This document shows, in pieces, positions 35,100-42,012 of a DNA stretch of 42,012 nt; within the stretch, counting starts at the first letter, position 1; the number at the start of each line of letters is the position of its first letter. The notes below the pieces were generated by a model. It had not been told where the DNA came from, searched no databases, and saw nothing but the letters and a program-made list of their open reading frames with translations. The stretch is taken from contig JALGZR010000031.1 in the NCBI GenBank assembly GCA_025774805.1, forward strand, positions 1-42,012. Reading direction: 5' to 3'. Origin of the DNA: a bacterium (GTDB lineage: Bacteria; ARS69). Both the position numbers and the translations under genes were made by a program.

Positions 35100-36535
35100 T
35101 CGTCGACGACGAAAAGAACCTTCGCTGGTCTCTCCGTCTCGCCCTCGAGGAGCAGGGGCACCGGGTCGAGGACGTGAACTCGGGAGAGGAGTGTCTCGAG
35201 AGCCTCCGCAAGGAGCCCAAGGACCTGGTCTTCCTGGACGTGCGGCTTCCCGGGCGGGACGGGATGGACGTCCTGCAAGAGATCCAACGCCGGTACGCGG
35301 ACTGCATCGTGATCATGATGTCGGCCTACGGCGAAGCCGACTCCGTGTCGGACGCGATCCAGCGGGGCGCCTATTACTTCCTGCCGAAGCCGTTCGAGCT
35401 GAAGAAGGTCATCGCGCTCGTGGCCGACGCGATGGTCAACGTCGAGACCGCGAGAGAGGCGAGGACCACGCGCCAGATCCGCATCGGAAGCCGGGAAAGC
35501 GATCGCTTCATCGTGGGGAACTCCGCCTCGATGGCGGCCGTCGTCGACATCATCGACAAGCTCGTGTCGAGCACGGCGTCCACCGTGCTCATCCAGGGAG
35601 AGAGCGGGACGGGCAAGGAGCTGGTCGCCAAGGCGATTCATCACCAGTCCCACGGAAGGGAGCGCCGTCCGTTCCTGGCGATCAACTGCGCGGGGCTCCC
35701 CGAGAACCTCCTGGAGAGCGAGCTGTTCGGACACGAGCGAGGAGCGTTCACCGACGCGCGCGAGCGGAAGCGGGGGCTTCTGGAGATCGCCAACACGGGC
35801 ACTCTCTTCCTCGACGAGATCGGAGAGATGCCGATGGGCCTGCAGGCGCGGCTGCTGCGCGTCCTGGAGACGAAAACCTTCCGGAGGATCGGGGGAGTGC
35901 AGGACATCGAGGTCGGCCTCCGGATCGTCGCCGCCACGAACCGGGATCTGAAGCGGGACGCGCAGGAGGGACGCTTCCGGGAGGATCTCTTCTTCCGGCT
36001 CAACGTGGTTCCGATCGACATCCCGCCGCTTCGCGATCGGGTCGAGGACATCCCGATCCTGGCGAGCTACTTCGTGCAGCACTTCAACCTCGAGCTGAAC
36101 CGCACGGTCCGCGGATTCGACGAGGACGCCCGCAAGCTTCTCAGGGCGTACCACTGGCCGGGAAACGTGCGCGAGCTCAAGAACGTCGTCGAGCGCGCCA
36201 TCCTTCTGGAGTCCGCCGACATCATTCTGGCGAGTCATCTCCCGATCGAGGTGGCTCCCCGAAAGCCGGCTCCGGAGCGGGGCGAGGAGCGGGAGTTCGT
36301 TCCGCGTCCGCTGCGCGAGGTCGAGCTGGCCTACATCCGTAGGACGCTCGAGCACTTCGGGGGCAACAAGTCGCAGGCCGCGAAGTGCCTCGGCATCTCC
36401 CGGCAGACGCTCCGGGACAAGCTCCAGGCCGCACAGCGCCTCGAGGACGAGAGGTCGGCCCGCCTGCTCGAGGACACAGTGGACGGAATGCCTCCACCCC
36501 CTGGTCAGATTTCGGTCACTTCGACCAAATCCTAG
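35084..36535 (+). CDS. NtrC-type sigma-54-dependent response regulator (first)
   Basis: It is an enhancer-binding activator of 483 residues. The receiver domain has VDDE and phospho-acceptor Asp52 (FLDVRLPG). The AAA+ domain has Walker A (GESGTGKE) and the sigma-54 contact loop in the variant form GAFTDA instead of GAFTGA, followed by Walker B (TLFLDEIGEM), VAATNRDL and FFRLNVVPI. The C-terminal Fis-type helix-turn-helix is GGNKSQAAKCLGISRQTLRDKL. GGGAGGG precedes ATG 35084. It probably activates the sigma-54 promoters at 16692 and 36677. The tail after the helix-turn-helix (about 25 residues) is not conserved. Confidence 0.95.
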   Translation: MAHILIVDDEKNLRWSLRLALEEQGHRVEDVNSGEECLESLRKEPKDLVFLDVRLPGRDGMDVLQEIQRRYADCIVIMMSAYGEADSVSDAIQRGAYYFLPKPFELKKVIALVADAMVNVETAREARTTRQIRIGSRESDRFIVGNSASMAAVVDIIDKLVSSTASTVLIQGESGTGKELVAKAIHHQSHGRERRPFLAINCAGLPENLLESELFGHERGAFTDARERKRGLLEIANTGTLFLDEIGEMPMGLQARLLRVLETKTFRRIGGVQDIEVGLRIVAATNRDLKRDAQEGRFREDLFFRLNVVPIDIPPLRDRVEDIPILASYFVQHFNLELNRTVRGFDEDARKLLRAYHWPGNVRELKNVVERAILLESADIILASHLPIEVAPRKPAPERGEEREFVPRPLREVELAYIRRTLEHFGGNKSQAAKCLGISRQTLRDKLQAAQRLEDERSARLLEDTVDGMPPPPGQISVTSTKS

Positions 36536-36544
36536 GCAATCCTC

Positions 36545-36586
36545 CGCGTCTCTTCGGGGGATCCGCCCCCGCCCGACGCGGATCCC
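36545..36586 (+). repeat. Nested inverted repeats after the first activator gene
   Basis: Three overlapping complementary pairs lie in 42 bases: CGCGTC (36545-36550) with GACGCG (36575-36580), GGGGG (36556-36560) with CCCCC (36566-36570), and GGGATCCG (36558-36565) with CGGATCCC (36579-36586). The first two can stack into one hairpin; the third is an alternative. Located between a stop codon and a sigma-54 promoter, the site could end transcription without a T-run or bind a protein. Confidence 0.45.
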
Positions 36587-36676
36587 GCCCGCGCACCACC
36601 GCCAGGAGGGGGCGGAGGAGCGCCGCAAATCCTCCCGAGGAGCGTCCTTTCCGCAGCGAGCAGGTTTTGCCGATCT

Positions 36677-36691
36677 TGGCCCTCGGCTTGC
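36677..36691 (+). promoter_or_regulatory. Sigma-54 (-24/-12) promoter of the AMIN/TPR-kinase-flgB operon
   Basis: TGGCCC (36677-36682), five bases, TTGC (36688-36691) followed by AA; the GG and GC are exactly 10 bases apart. A start near 36703 leaves a leader of about 31 bases with GGAGGA before ATG 36734. The second kinase/activator pair and flgB-flgC-fliE lie downstream without a further gap, so they are likely under this promoter. Confidence 0.8.
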
Positions 36692-36733
36692 AATCCGAAG
36701 CATCGAACCCGACTTCCGGGAGGAAGATCGCCG

Positions 36734-38309
36734 ATGCTTCGATATCGTGGCCTTCGCCGAGGTCTGCTCGCCGGGCTGCTTCTCGCCCTCACCGTGACCC
36801 CGTTTGTCTCGGGTCGGGCGGCGGACGTCGCGCGAGACGGTGAAGAGGAGCCCTCCGCTCGAATCGTGAAGACCCGCTTCGGTCGGACCCCGAAGGGAGC
36901 GACCCGGATCGTCTTCGAGACCGACCGGGTCGTGCAGTACCGTCCCGCAGAGTCGGCGCCGGGCCGAGAGCACGAGATCCGCCTGCTCGCGACCGCGCCC
37001 GGAACGGCTCCAAGCGTGATGTCCGTCGGAGACGATCTCGTCGACCGGGTGACGTTCGGTCGGGAGGCGTCCGACATCATCGTCCGGATCGTGGGCGCGG
37101 GTCCGCCGCTGCGCGCCAAACTGTTCCCGTTGACCGGTCCCGCGCGAGTCGTCGTCGACCTCTACCCGGTGGCGCGGGAGACCGGCTCCCGGCCGGAGAG
37201 GGCGGCGAAGACCGAGACGGCCGCGGGTGAGCCCGCGACCTCCACGGTCGACGCTCCGGCCGCCGAGATCCTCGCGTCCGATGCGCCGACGGTGTCACCC
37301 ACCGACCCCGCGCTCGTCCGCAAACCGTACCGATCCGTTCGGCAGGAGAGTCCCCGGGCGCTCGAGGTCGCGTCCGCTCCCTCGGAAGACGCGGAGGAGA
37401 GCGCCGAAGGGCGACCGACGGCGGATGCCGGCCGAGAGCGCGAGGCGCCGGTTCCGTCGGCTCCTCCGCCTCCGATCGGGCTGGCGACTCCGAACTCCGC
37501 CCGCGTCGAGACGCCGGAGAACAAGGCCGAGTTCGAGGAGCTGGTCCTCTGGATCCACGCGCTGCGCACCCGAGTGGACGGGATCCAGGCCGTCGAAACC
37601 GAGGCCGAGCGCTGCCGGCTGAGGCGGGAGCTCGCATTCCTGCTCGCGGCGAGGGGAATCCTCACCGAAGCGGAGAAGGCGCTCGTCACGAGTCTGAGGT
37701 CGGAGGGTCGGGACACGACGACCGCGTTCGCCGACTCTCTCTTCCTCGGTGAGCTGCGTCTCCAACAGGGGAAACGCGAGGAGGCCTCCGAGCTCGCCCG
37801 TGCGCTCGACCCGACCGGAGCTGCGGTAGGAGAGAGGTTCCGTCTGGCCCGGCTCCTCGGGGAGTGCGGACACGTCGTGGAGGCGATGACGCTCCTGGAG
37901 CGGGTGGTCCCCGAGCTGTCGGAGCCGCAGCTCTCACACGGACGGCTCCTCCTGGCCCGCTATCACTGGGAGCAGGGAAACCGGGAGACCGCGCTGTCGA
38001 TCACGCGGACGCTCACGGAGGGACGGTTCACTCCGCCCGCCGTCCTCTCCTCGGCCCTGATCCTCCAGGCGGATTGTCTCTGGGCGACCGGAAACATCAG
38101 CGCCGCCGAGACCCACTATCGGAGGGCCGCGGGGCTCGACCTCCCACCGGAGGAGGCCTCCTGGACGCAGCTCCAGCTCGGAAACCTCGCGCGCCGGGCG
38201 GGTCGAATGGACGAGGCGAAGAGCCATTACCGCGCCTCGCGCGAGAACTGGCCGAAGACGTTCTTCGGAGCGCAGGCCGATTGGTTCCTGCGACTGGCGG
38301 AGTCTCCTC
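36734..38309 (+). CDS. Secreted AMIN-domain and TPR protein; 3' end disrupted
   Basis: An exported protein of about 525 residues. It has a signal peptide (RRGLLAGLLLALTVTPFVSGRAA), an AMIN-like domain (about residues 40-152; TRIVFETDRVVQYRP, VVDLYPVA) that may hold it at the cell wall, a Pro/Ala/Glu-rich linker, and TPR-like repeats from about residue 265 to the end (LGNLARRAGRMDEAKSHYRASRENWPKTFFGAQADWFLRLAE). Convincing coding ends near 38300 with no stop codon in this frame. The frame stays open but reads Arg/Gly/Pro-rich nonsense through the next gene and re-enters coding only in the kinase at 38735. The end coordinate is therefore where the coding signal changes frame. A role at the flagellar base is inferred from context. 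Confidence 0.75.
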
Positions 38310-38738
38310 ACGAAGACGTACCGCACGCTGCTGGAACGCTACCGGGCCATCGAGGCGCTTTCGGAGTCCGAGCGGCGGATCCTCGAGGAGCGAGGCTCGA
38401 TCGTCGAGGTGAACGGAATTCTGCAACGCAAGAGGGAGCTCCTGCGGGAGATTCGCGACGAGGAGGAGAGGGCGGTGGAGGCACGGGAGTGGTGGAAGAG
38501 GGCGCGCCGGTCCCTGCCGGCGGACGCCTGTCGGGAGCTGCTCTCCCTCCTCGACGCGATCTCTCGCCGGGTCGAACGCTCGCTCGAGCTGGAGGCCGAG
38601 TGCCGTTCGCTCCTCTCCCGGAACGTGGCCTGGGGGAGTCCGGCGACGGTCCCGACCGCGACGGACGCCTCGTCCCTCCGGGCAACGGCCGCCTACGACC
38701 GCGCGGGGTCGGTTCCCTCGAGGGGGCTCCGGCGATGA
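38310..38738 (+). CDS. Coiled-coil FlgN/FliT-like reading frame lacking a normal start
   Basis: From about 38301 to TGA 38738 the coding signal lies one frame over from the TPR gene: TKTYRTLLERYRAIEALSESERR, ILQRKRELLREIRDEEERAVEAREWW, RELLSLLDAISRRVERSLELEAECRSLLSR. It is about 142 residues, helical and charged, and resembles FlgN-type export chaperones. The strongly GC-rich third positions and the ATGA overlap with the kinase gene show it is real. No ATG or TTG precedes it; the first usable codon is GTG 38409, which would cut off the first helix. GGAG at 38299 is 7 bases before ACG 38310. A frameshift or small deletion at the junction, fusing or truncating it, is the simplest reading. Confidence 0.6.
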   Translation, partial: TKTYRTLLERYRAIEALSESERRILEERGSIVEVNGILQRKRELLREIRDEEERAVEAREWWKRARRSLPADACRELLSLLDAISRRVERSLELEAECRSLLSRNVAWGSPATVPTATDASSLRATAAYDRAGSVPSRGLRR

Positions 38739-39517
38739 CGCCCTGCGACACCCGGCGCCCGAACGAGCAGGCCGTCCTCTCCGGGGTCCTGCGCACGTTC
38801 GACGAGGGCGCCCGCGTCCTGGAGGATGCCTACCGCGAGCTCTGGGCGGCGCGCGAATCCGAACGAGGTCAGCGAGATCTGGACGCGAGCGAGCGGGTTC
38901 GGGATCTCTGTCACGAGATCAAGAATCCGCTCGGCGGAGTGCGCGGACTGGCCGCGCTCCTCGATCGCGAGCTCTCCCGCCTCGCGGACTCGGAGCGCGC
39001 CCGACGGCTTCTCGCGAAAATGATCCGCGGGCTCGAGGCGGCGGAAGGGGTTCTCCGCGAGGCGGCCGATCCGCAGGAGGACCCCGCCGACTGCGGTCGC
39101 GTGGCGGAAGAGGTCGTCGGCCTCGCCCTCGCCGAGAACCGCGCCCAGGGAAGGGACGTCCGCTTCCGCGTCGAAGCGCCGGACGGAATCGAGCTTCCTC
39201 TGTCGGCGGTCCGGTTCCGGGAGATCCTCGCGAATCTCGTCCGGAACGCGGCGGAGGCCGGCGGGGCGGGAGGCACCGTGACCGTCACTGTCCGCTCCGA
39301 TCTCGACGGAGTCACCGTCTTCGTCGAGGACGACGGCGTGGGTCTGCCTCGCGTGCCGGACGCGGTGCTCTTCGGTCGCGGATTCAGCACGAAGGGAAAG
39401 GGAAGGGGCCGCGGGCTCGCGGTCACGGCGGAGCGCGTGGAGGCGGCCGGCGGCACTCTCATGTACGGACGGCTCGAGCGGGGCACAATCGCCCGAGTCC
39501 GGATTCCGCGGAGATAG
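38735..39517 (+). CDS. Small soluble histidine kinase, FlrB/FleS-like
   Basis: A 260-residue kinase with HisKA (phospho-acceptor His60 in LCHEIKNPLGG) and HATPase (N box LVRNAAEAG, G1 DDGVGLP, G2 GKGRGRGLAV) and almost no sensor region beyond a short N-terminal helix. It has no membrane segment. It directly precedes an NtrC-type activator and flgB, like flrB-flrC of Vibrio or fleS-fleR of Pseudomonas. ATG 38735 overlaps the stop of the coiled-coil frame, and AGGGGG lies about 9 bases upstream. An in-frame open stretch joins it to the TPR gene, but I take the ATG as the true start. Confidence 0.88.
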   Translation: MTPCDTRRPNEQAVLSGVLRTFDEGARVLEDAYRELWAARESERGQRDLDASERVRDLCHEIKNPLGGVRGLAALLDRELSRLADSERARRLLAKMIRGLEAAEGVLREAADPQEDPADCGRVAEEVVGLALAENRAQGRDVRFRVEAPDGIELPLSAVRFREILANLVRNAAEAGGAGGTVTVTVRSDLDGVTVFVEDDGVGLPRVPDAVLFGRGFSTKGKGRGRGLAVTAERVEAAGGTLMYGRLERGTIARVRIPRR

Positions 39518-39520
39518 CGA

Positions 39521-40846
39521 ATGAGAACTCAGCGCGGACGCGTCCTGGTCGCCGACGATGAGCGGACGATGCTCGACCTCTTCCGGGAAACCCTGGCGGA
39601 CGAGTGGGACGTGAGCCTCGCCCGCGACGGGGAAGAGGCGTCTTCCCTCCTGGAGCGGGAGGACTTCGATCTCGTCTTCCTCGACCTGCGAATGCCCGGC
39701 GCCGACGGGGCCGAGCTGTTGCGCCGCATTCGGGAGTCCGGGAAGCGGGTCCCCACGGTCCTGATGTCCGCGCACGCGGGCGAGGGGCGTCGGGAGGAGC
39801 TCCTGCGCGGCGGGGCCGTCTGCTTTCTCGAGAAGCCGGTCCTGCCCGAGTTGATCGAGGAGACCACTCGGGACGTGCTCGGTGCGACGAACGCCCCCGC
39901 GGAGGTGCACCTCGTGGCCCGGGATCCTCTCACGCAGGACGTGCTCGAGGTCATCGACCGGGTCGCGCCCACGCGGGCGACGGTGCTTCTCCAGGGCGAG
40001 ACGGGAACCGGCAAGGAGCTTCTCTCCCGGGAGATCCACCGCCGGAGCGGGCGGAAGAATCGTCCCTTCGTCCGGGTAAACTGTGCCTCCCTCGCCCAGG
40101 GGCTTCTCGAGAGCGAGCTGTTCGGCCACGAGCGGGGATCGTTCACCGGAGCCGTGCGCACCACGCGCGGCCTCTTCCAGGAGGCGCACGGGGGGACCCT
40201 CCTCCTCGACGAGATCAGTGAGATCCCGCCCGGTCTCCAGGCGAAGCTCCTGCGAGCGCTCCAGGAGCGCGAGATCCGCCGCGTGGGAGGATGCGCGGCC
40301 ATCTCCGTCGACGCCCGCGTCGTCGCCACCACGAACCGGGTTCTGGCCACCGAGGTTCGCGAGGGGCGCTTCCGAAGCGATCTCTTCCACCGGCTGAACG
40401 TGGTGCGGATCGACGTGCCCCCGCTGCGCTCGCGCTCCGGGGACCTCGAGCCCCTCGTCCACGCGATCCTCGACCGCAAGGCCGAAGAGCACGAGCTGCC
40501 GCGTTCCCGCCTCACCCCGGCAGGGCTGGACCGCCTGCGCCGGCACTCCTGGCCCGGCAACGTGCGAGAGCTCGAGAACGTGCTGGAACGGGCTTTGCTT
40601 CTCTGCAAGAGGGGGGTGATCGACGCCGGCGACCTCGTCCTGGAGGCGACCCCGACCGCCACGGTCGGGAGTGTTCCGGTCGGAGCCACCCTGCGGAACG
40701 TGGAGAGGACTCTCATTCTCGAGACCCTCCGGTCGGTGGGCGGAAACCGCACGCGGGCCTCGCGCATCCTCGAGATCAGCGTTCGCACGATGCGAAACAA
40801 GCTCCGGGAGTACCGCGAGGCCGGACTCATCTCGGAAAAGGAATAG
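39521..40846 (+). CDS. NtrC-type sigma-54-dependent response regulator (second), FlrC/FleR-like
   Basis: A 441-residue activator. The receiver domain has ADDE and Asp55 (FLDLRMPG), the AAA+ domain Walker A (GETGTGKE), the sigma-54 loop GSFTGA, Walker B (TLLLDEIS), VATTNR and FHRLNVVRI, and the C-terminal helix-turn-helix GGNRTRASRILEISVRTMRNKL. The EIPPGLQAKLLRALQEREIRRVGG segment and the flanking kinase fit FlrC/FleR, which activate mid-class flagellar genes. It starts four bases after the kinase stop and ends two bases before flgB, so it is cotranscribed with its likely targets. Confidence 0.94.
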   Translation: MRTQRGRVLVADDERTMLDLFRETLADEWDVSLARDGEEASSLLEREDFDLVFLDLRMPGADGAELLRRIRESGKRVPTVLMSAHAGEGRREELLRGGAVCFLEKPVLPELIEETTRDVLGATNAPAEVHLVARDPLTQDVLEVIDRVAPTRATVLLQGETGTGKELLSREIHRRSGRKNRPFVRVNCASLAQGLLESELFGHERGSFTGAVRTTRGLFQEAHGGTLLLDEISEIPPGLQAKLLRALQEREIRRVGGCAAISVDARVVATTNRVLATEVREGRFRSDLFHRLNVVRIDVPPLRSRSGDLEPLVHAILDRKAEEHELPRSRLTPAGLDRLRRHSWPGNVRELENVLERALLLCKRGVIDAGDLVLEATPTATVGSVPVGATLRNVERTLILETLRSVGGNRTRASRILEISVRTMRNKLREYREAGLISEKE

Positions 40847-40848
40847 AC

Positions 40849-41271
40849 ATGATCGACCGCATTCTCTTCTCGAGCGAGGCCCTGCGCGTGCAGAAGCGCG
40901 CGCTCGACGTCTACGCCCAGCGGGGACGGGTTCACGCGCGCAACGTCGCGAACGCCGAGACGCCGGGCTATCGCGCGGAGCAGGTCCGCTTCGAGGAGGA
41001 TCTCCAGCTCGCGCTCCGGACCACGGGGGAGGGGCGGGTGGCGCGCACGGACGAGCGCCACCTCGGAGCCGCGGAGGACCTGCCGCGCGGCGTCCTCGAG
41101 CGGCGCAATCCCGCCTCGGCGTGGACCGGCACCGGGGTGAACGACGTGGAGATCGACCGCGAGATGGCCGACATCGCCGCGAACACGATGCGCTATACGG
41201 TGTCGGCCGACCTCGTCCGCCGCGCCTACTCGGGGCTGCGCAAGGCCATCCACGGACGGCCGAGCGTCTAG
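40849..41271 (+). CDS. flgB: Flagellar proximal rod protein FlgB
   Basis: A 140-residue rod subunit. It starts MIDRILFSSEALRVQKRALDVYAQRGRVHARNVANAETPGYRAEQVRFEE in the family pattern, and ends with NDVEIDREMADIAANTMRYTVSADLVRRAYSGLRKAI. The ANVAN-type motif reads ARNVANAETPGY. ATG 40849 has AAAAGGA upstream and lies just after the activator stop; the frame is open further upstream within that gene but is not conserved there. FlgB heads the classic flgB-flgC-fliE order. Confidence 0.95.
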   Translation: MIDRILFSSEALRVQKRALDVYAQRGRVHARNVANAETPGYRAEQVRFEEDLQLALRTTGEGRVARTDERHLGAAEDLPRGVLERRNPASAWTGTGVNDVEIDREMADIAANTMRYTVSADLVRRAYSGLRKAIHGRPSV

Positions 41272-41286
41272 GAAAGGACGATCCGC

Positions 41287-41802
41287 ATGAGTGACGGGAA
41301 TCTGTTCCGCGCGTTCGACGTCAGCGCCGCCGGCCTCACCGCCCAGCGCGTGCGGCTGAACGTTCTCAGCGCGAACATCGCGAACGCGCAGACGACGCGC
41401 ACACCGGAAGGCGGGGCGTACCGTCGCCGAGTGGTCACGCTCTCCTCTCCCGGGCCGGTCGCGGCACCTCGGCTGTTCGAACGGCTGCTCGCCGCGAAAC
41501 GCGCGCTCGAACTCGATGTGGCGAAGACGTCTCCGCGTCATCTCGACGAAACCCGGCTGGCGAGCTTCGCCGATCGGCCGGAGGAGATCGACCATTCCGT
41601 GACCATCGACGTGGTCACCCCGACGCGGCTCGAGTACGACCCCGGGCATCCCGACGCGAACGCCGAGGGCTACGTTGAGTACCCGAACGTCGACATCATC
41701 CGTGAGATGGTCCAGCTCCTCGCCGCGACCCGAGCGTACGAGGCGAACGTGACGGTGCTGAACTCGACCAAGACGATGCTGAAAAAGGCCCTCGAGATCT
41801 AG
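41287..41802 (+). CDS. flgC: Flagellar proximal rod protein FlgC
   Basis: A 171-residue rod subunit, longer than the 134 of E. coli. It has FRAFDVSAAGLTAQRVRLNVLSANIANAQTTRTPEGGAYRRR at the N-terminus and the end motif GYVEYPNVDIIREMVQLLAATRAYEANVTVLNSTKTMLKKALEI. The extra 35 residues lie in the middle (about residues 50-110) and carry no recognised domain. It is 15 bases after flgB. Confidence 0.96.
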   Translation: MSDGNLFRAFDVSAAGLTAQRVRLNVLSANIANAQTTRTPEGGAYRRRVVTLSSPGPVAAPRLFERLLAAKRALELDVAKTSPRHLDETRLASFADRPEEIDHSVTIDVVTPTRLEYDPGHPDANAEGYVEYPNVDIIREMVQLLAATRAYEANVTVLNSTKTMLKKALEI

Positions 41803-41810
41803 GAGGGGAG

Positions 41811-42012
41811 ATGAGCGACCTGCGTATCGATGGATCGAATCCGCTGCGGTACACGCCGCTGGGGCGGCCCGCACCGGCTCCGACTGAGGCGCCCGACTTC
41901 CGGGAGACGCTGAAGACCGCGCTCTCCGAAGTCAACGATCTTCAACTCGAGGCCGGTGCGCTCACGAAGGGGATGGTCGCCGGGGAGCCGGTCGATCTGC
42001 ACGAGGTGATGA
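41811..42012 (+). CDS. fliE: Flagellar hook-basal body protein FliE, 5' part
   Basis: FliE joins the MS ring to the rod. The first 67 residues are in the window; the rest lies past the right end. A Pro-rich N-terminus is followed by FRETLKTALSEVNDLQLEAGALTKGMVAGEPVDLHEVM, matching the FliE pattern F...L..ALs.VN..Q..a..l......GE..dLHevm. GGAGGGGAG is directly before ATG 41811, eight bases after the flgC stop. Confidence 0.93.
   Translation, partial: MSDLRIDGSNPLRYTPLGRPAPAPTEAPDFRETLKTALSEVNDLQLEAGALTKGMVAGEPVDLHEVM

Noticed and set aside
36734-39517. A single 927-residue AMIN/TPR-histidine kinase fusion
   Set aside because: The middle part (about 38310-38735) is Arg/Gly/Pro-rich out-of-frame translation of a clearly coding coiled-coil frame, and the kinase has its own ATG overlapping that frame's stop.

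Overview
This window is chromosomal DNA of a high-GC, motile, Gram-negative-type bacterium. Its affinity looks closest to the FCB (Bacteroidota-like) superphylum, for example an Eisenbacteria/Latescibacteria-type lineage. The evidence is: a SecA preprotein-binding region of Bacteroidota style; a TTG-started lipoprotein with a C-x(n)-PPGGPEDRDPPQ start followed by an Ig-like domain, a layout I associate with that group; a 31-residue Lys/Arg-rich ribosomal-type protein beginning MPSGKKRKR; and P- and L-ring flagellar genes, which imply an outer membrane. This placement is an inference from memory of family features, not from a search. All supported genes lie on the + strand. There are no tRNA, rRNA, CRISPR or insertion sequences, and no gene-free stretch exceeds 300 bases.

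Region 1 (1-12463) is housekeeping: the 3' part of secA, then topA-trmFO-xerC-hslV-hslU-lipoprotein with 4-base stop/start overlaps at all but the trmFO/xerC junction, then dapF, an HU/IHF-type gene with its own sigma-70 promoter, the tiny basic protein and a PilZ protein. The run topA-trmFO-xerC-hslV-hslU next to flagellar genes is the order known from Bacillus (topA-gid-codV-clpQ-clpY-codY-flgB). A textbook intrinsic terminator (12487-12534) ends the region, and its 3' arm doubles as the ribosome binding site of cheA.

Region 2 (12533-16586) is a three-gene chemotaxis module: cheA, cheW and a chemoreceptor with two membrane segments but no sensing domain.

Region 3 (16692-25216) is a long flagellar operon behind a near-perfect sigma-54 promoter: flgF-flgG-flgA-flgH-flgI-flgJ-flgN-flgK-flgL-fliW-csrA (rod, L and P rings, hook-filament junction, then the FliW/CsrA regulatory pair).

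Region 4 (25310-32338) is the filament: a glycosyltransferase with TPR repeats (candidate flagellin glycosyltransferase), flagellin with a leader carrying two tandem GGA-in-hexaloop hairpins (candidate CsrA sites, the second over the Shine-Dalgarno), flaG, fliD, fliS and a FliT-like chaperone.

Region 5 (32322-42012) is regulation and the proximal rod: a YcgR-like PilZ protein behind a sigma-70 promoter; a soluble histidine kinase and an NtrC-type activator; then, behind a second sigma-54 promoter, an AMIN/TPR protein, a coiled-coil FlgN-like reading frame whose junction with the TPR gene is broken, a small soluble histidine kinase, a second NtrC-type activator, flgB, flgC and the 5' part of fliE. 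The layout suggests a hierarchy like that of FlrA/FlrBC or FleQ/FleSR: a first kinase/activator pair switches on sigma-54 promoters, a second pair sits inside one of those operons, and FliW-CsrA acts after transcription on flagellin.
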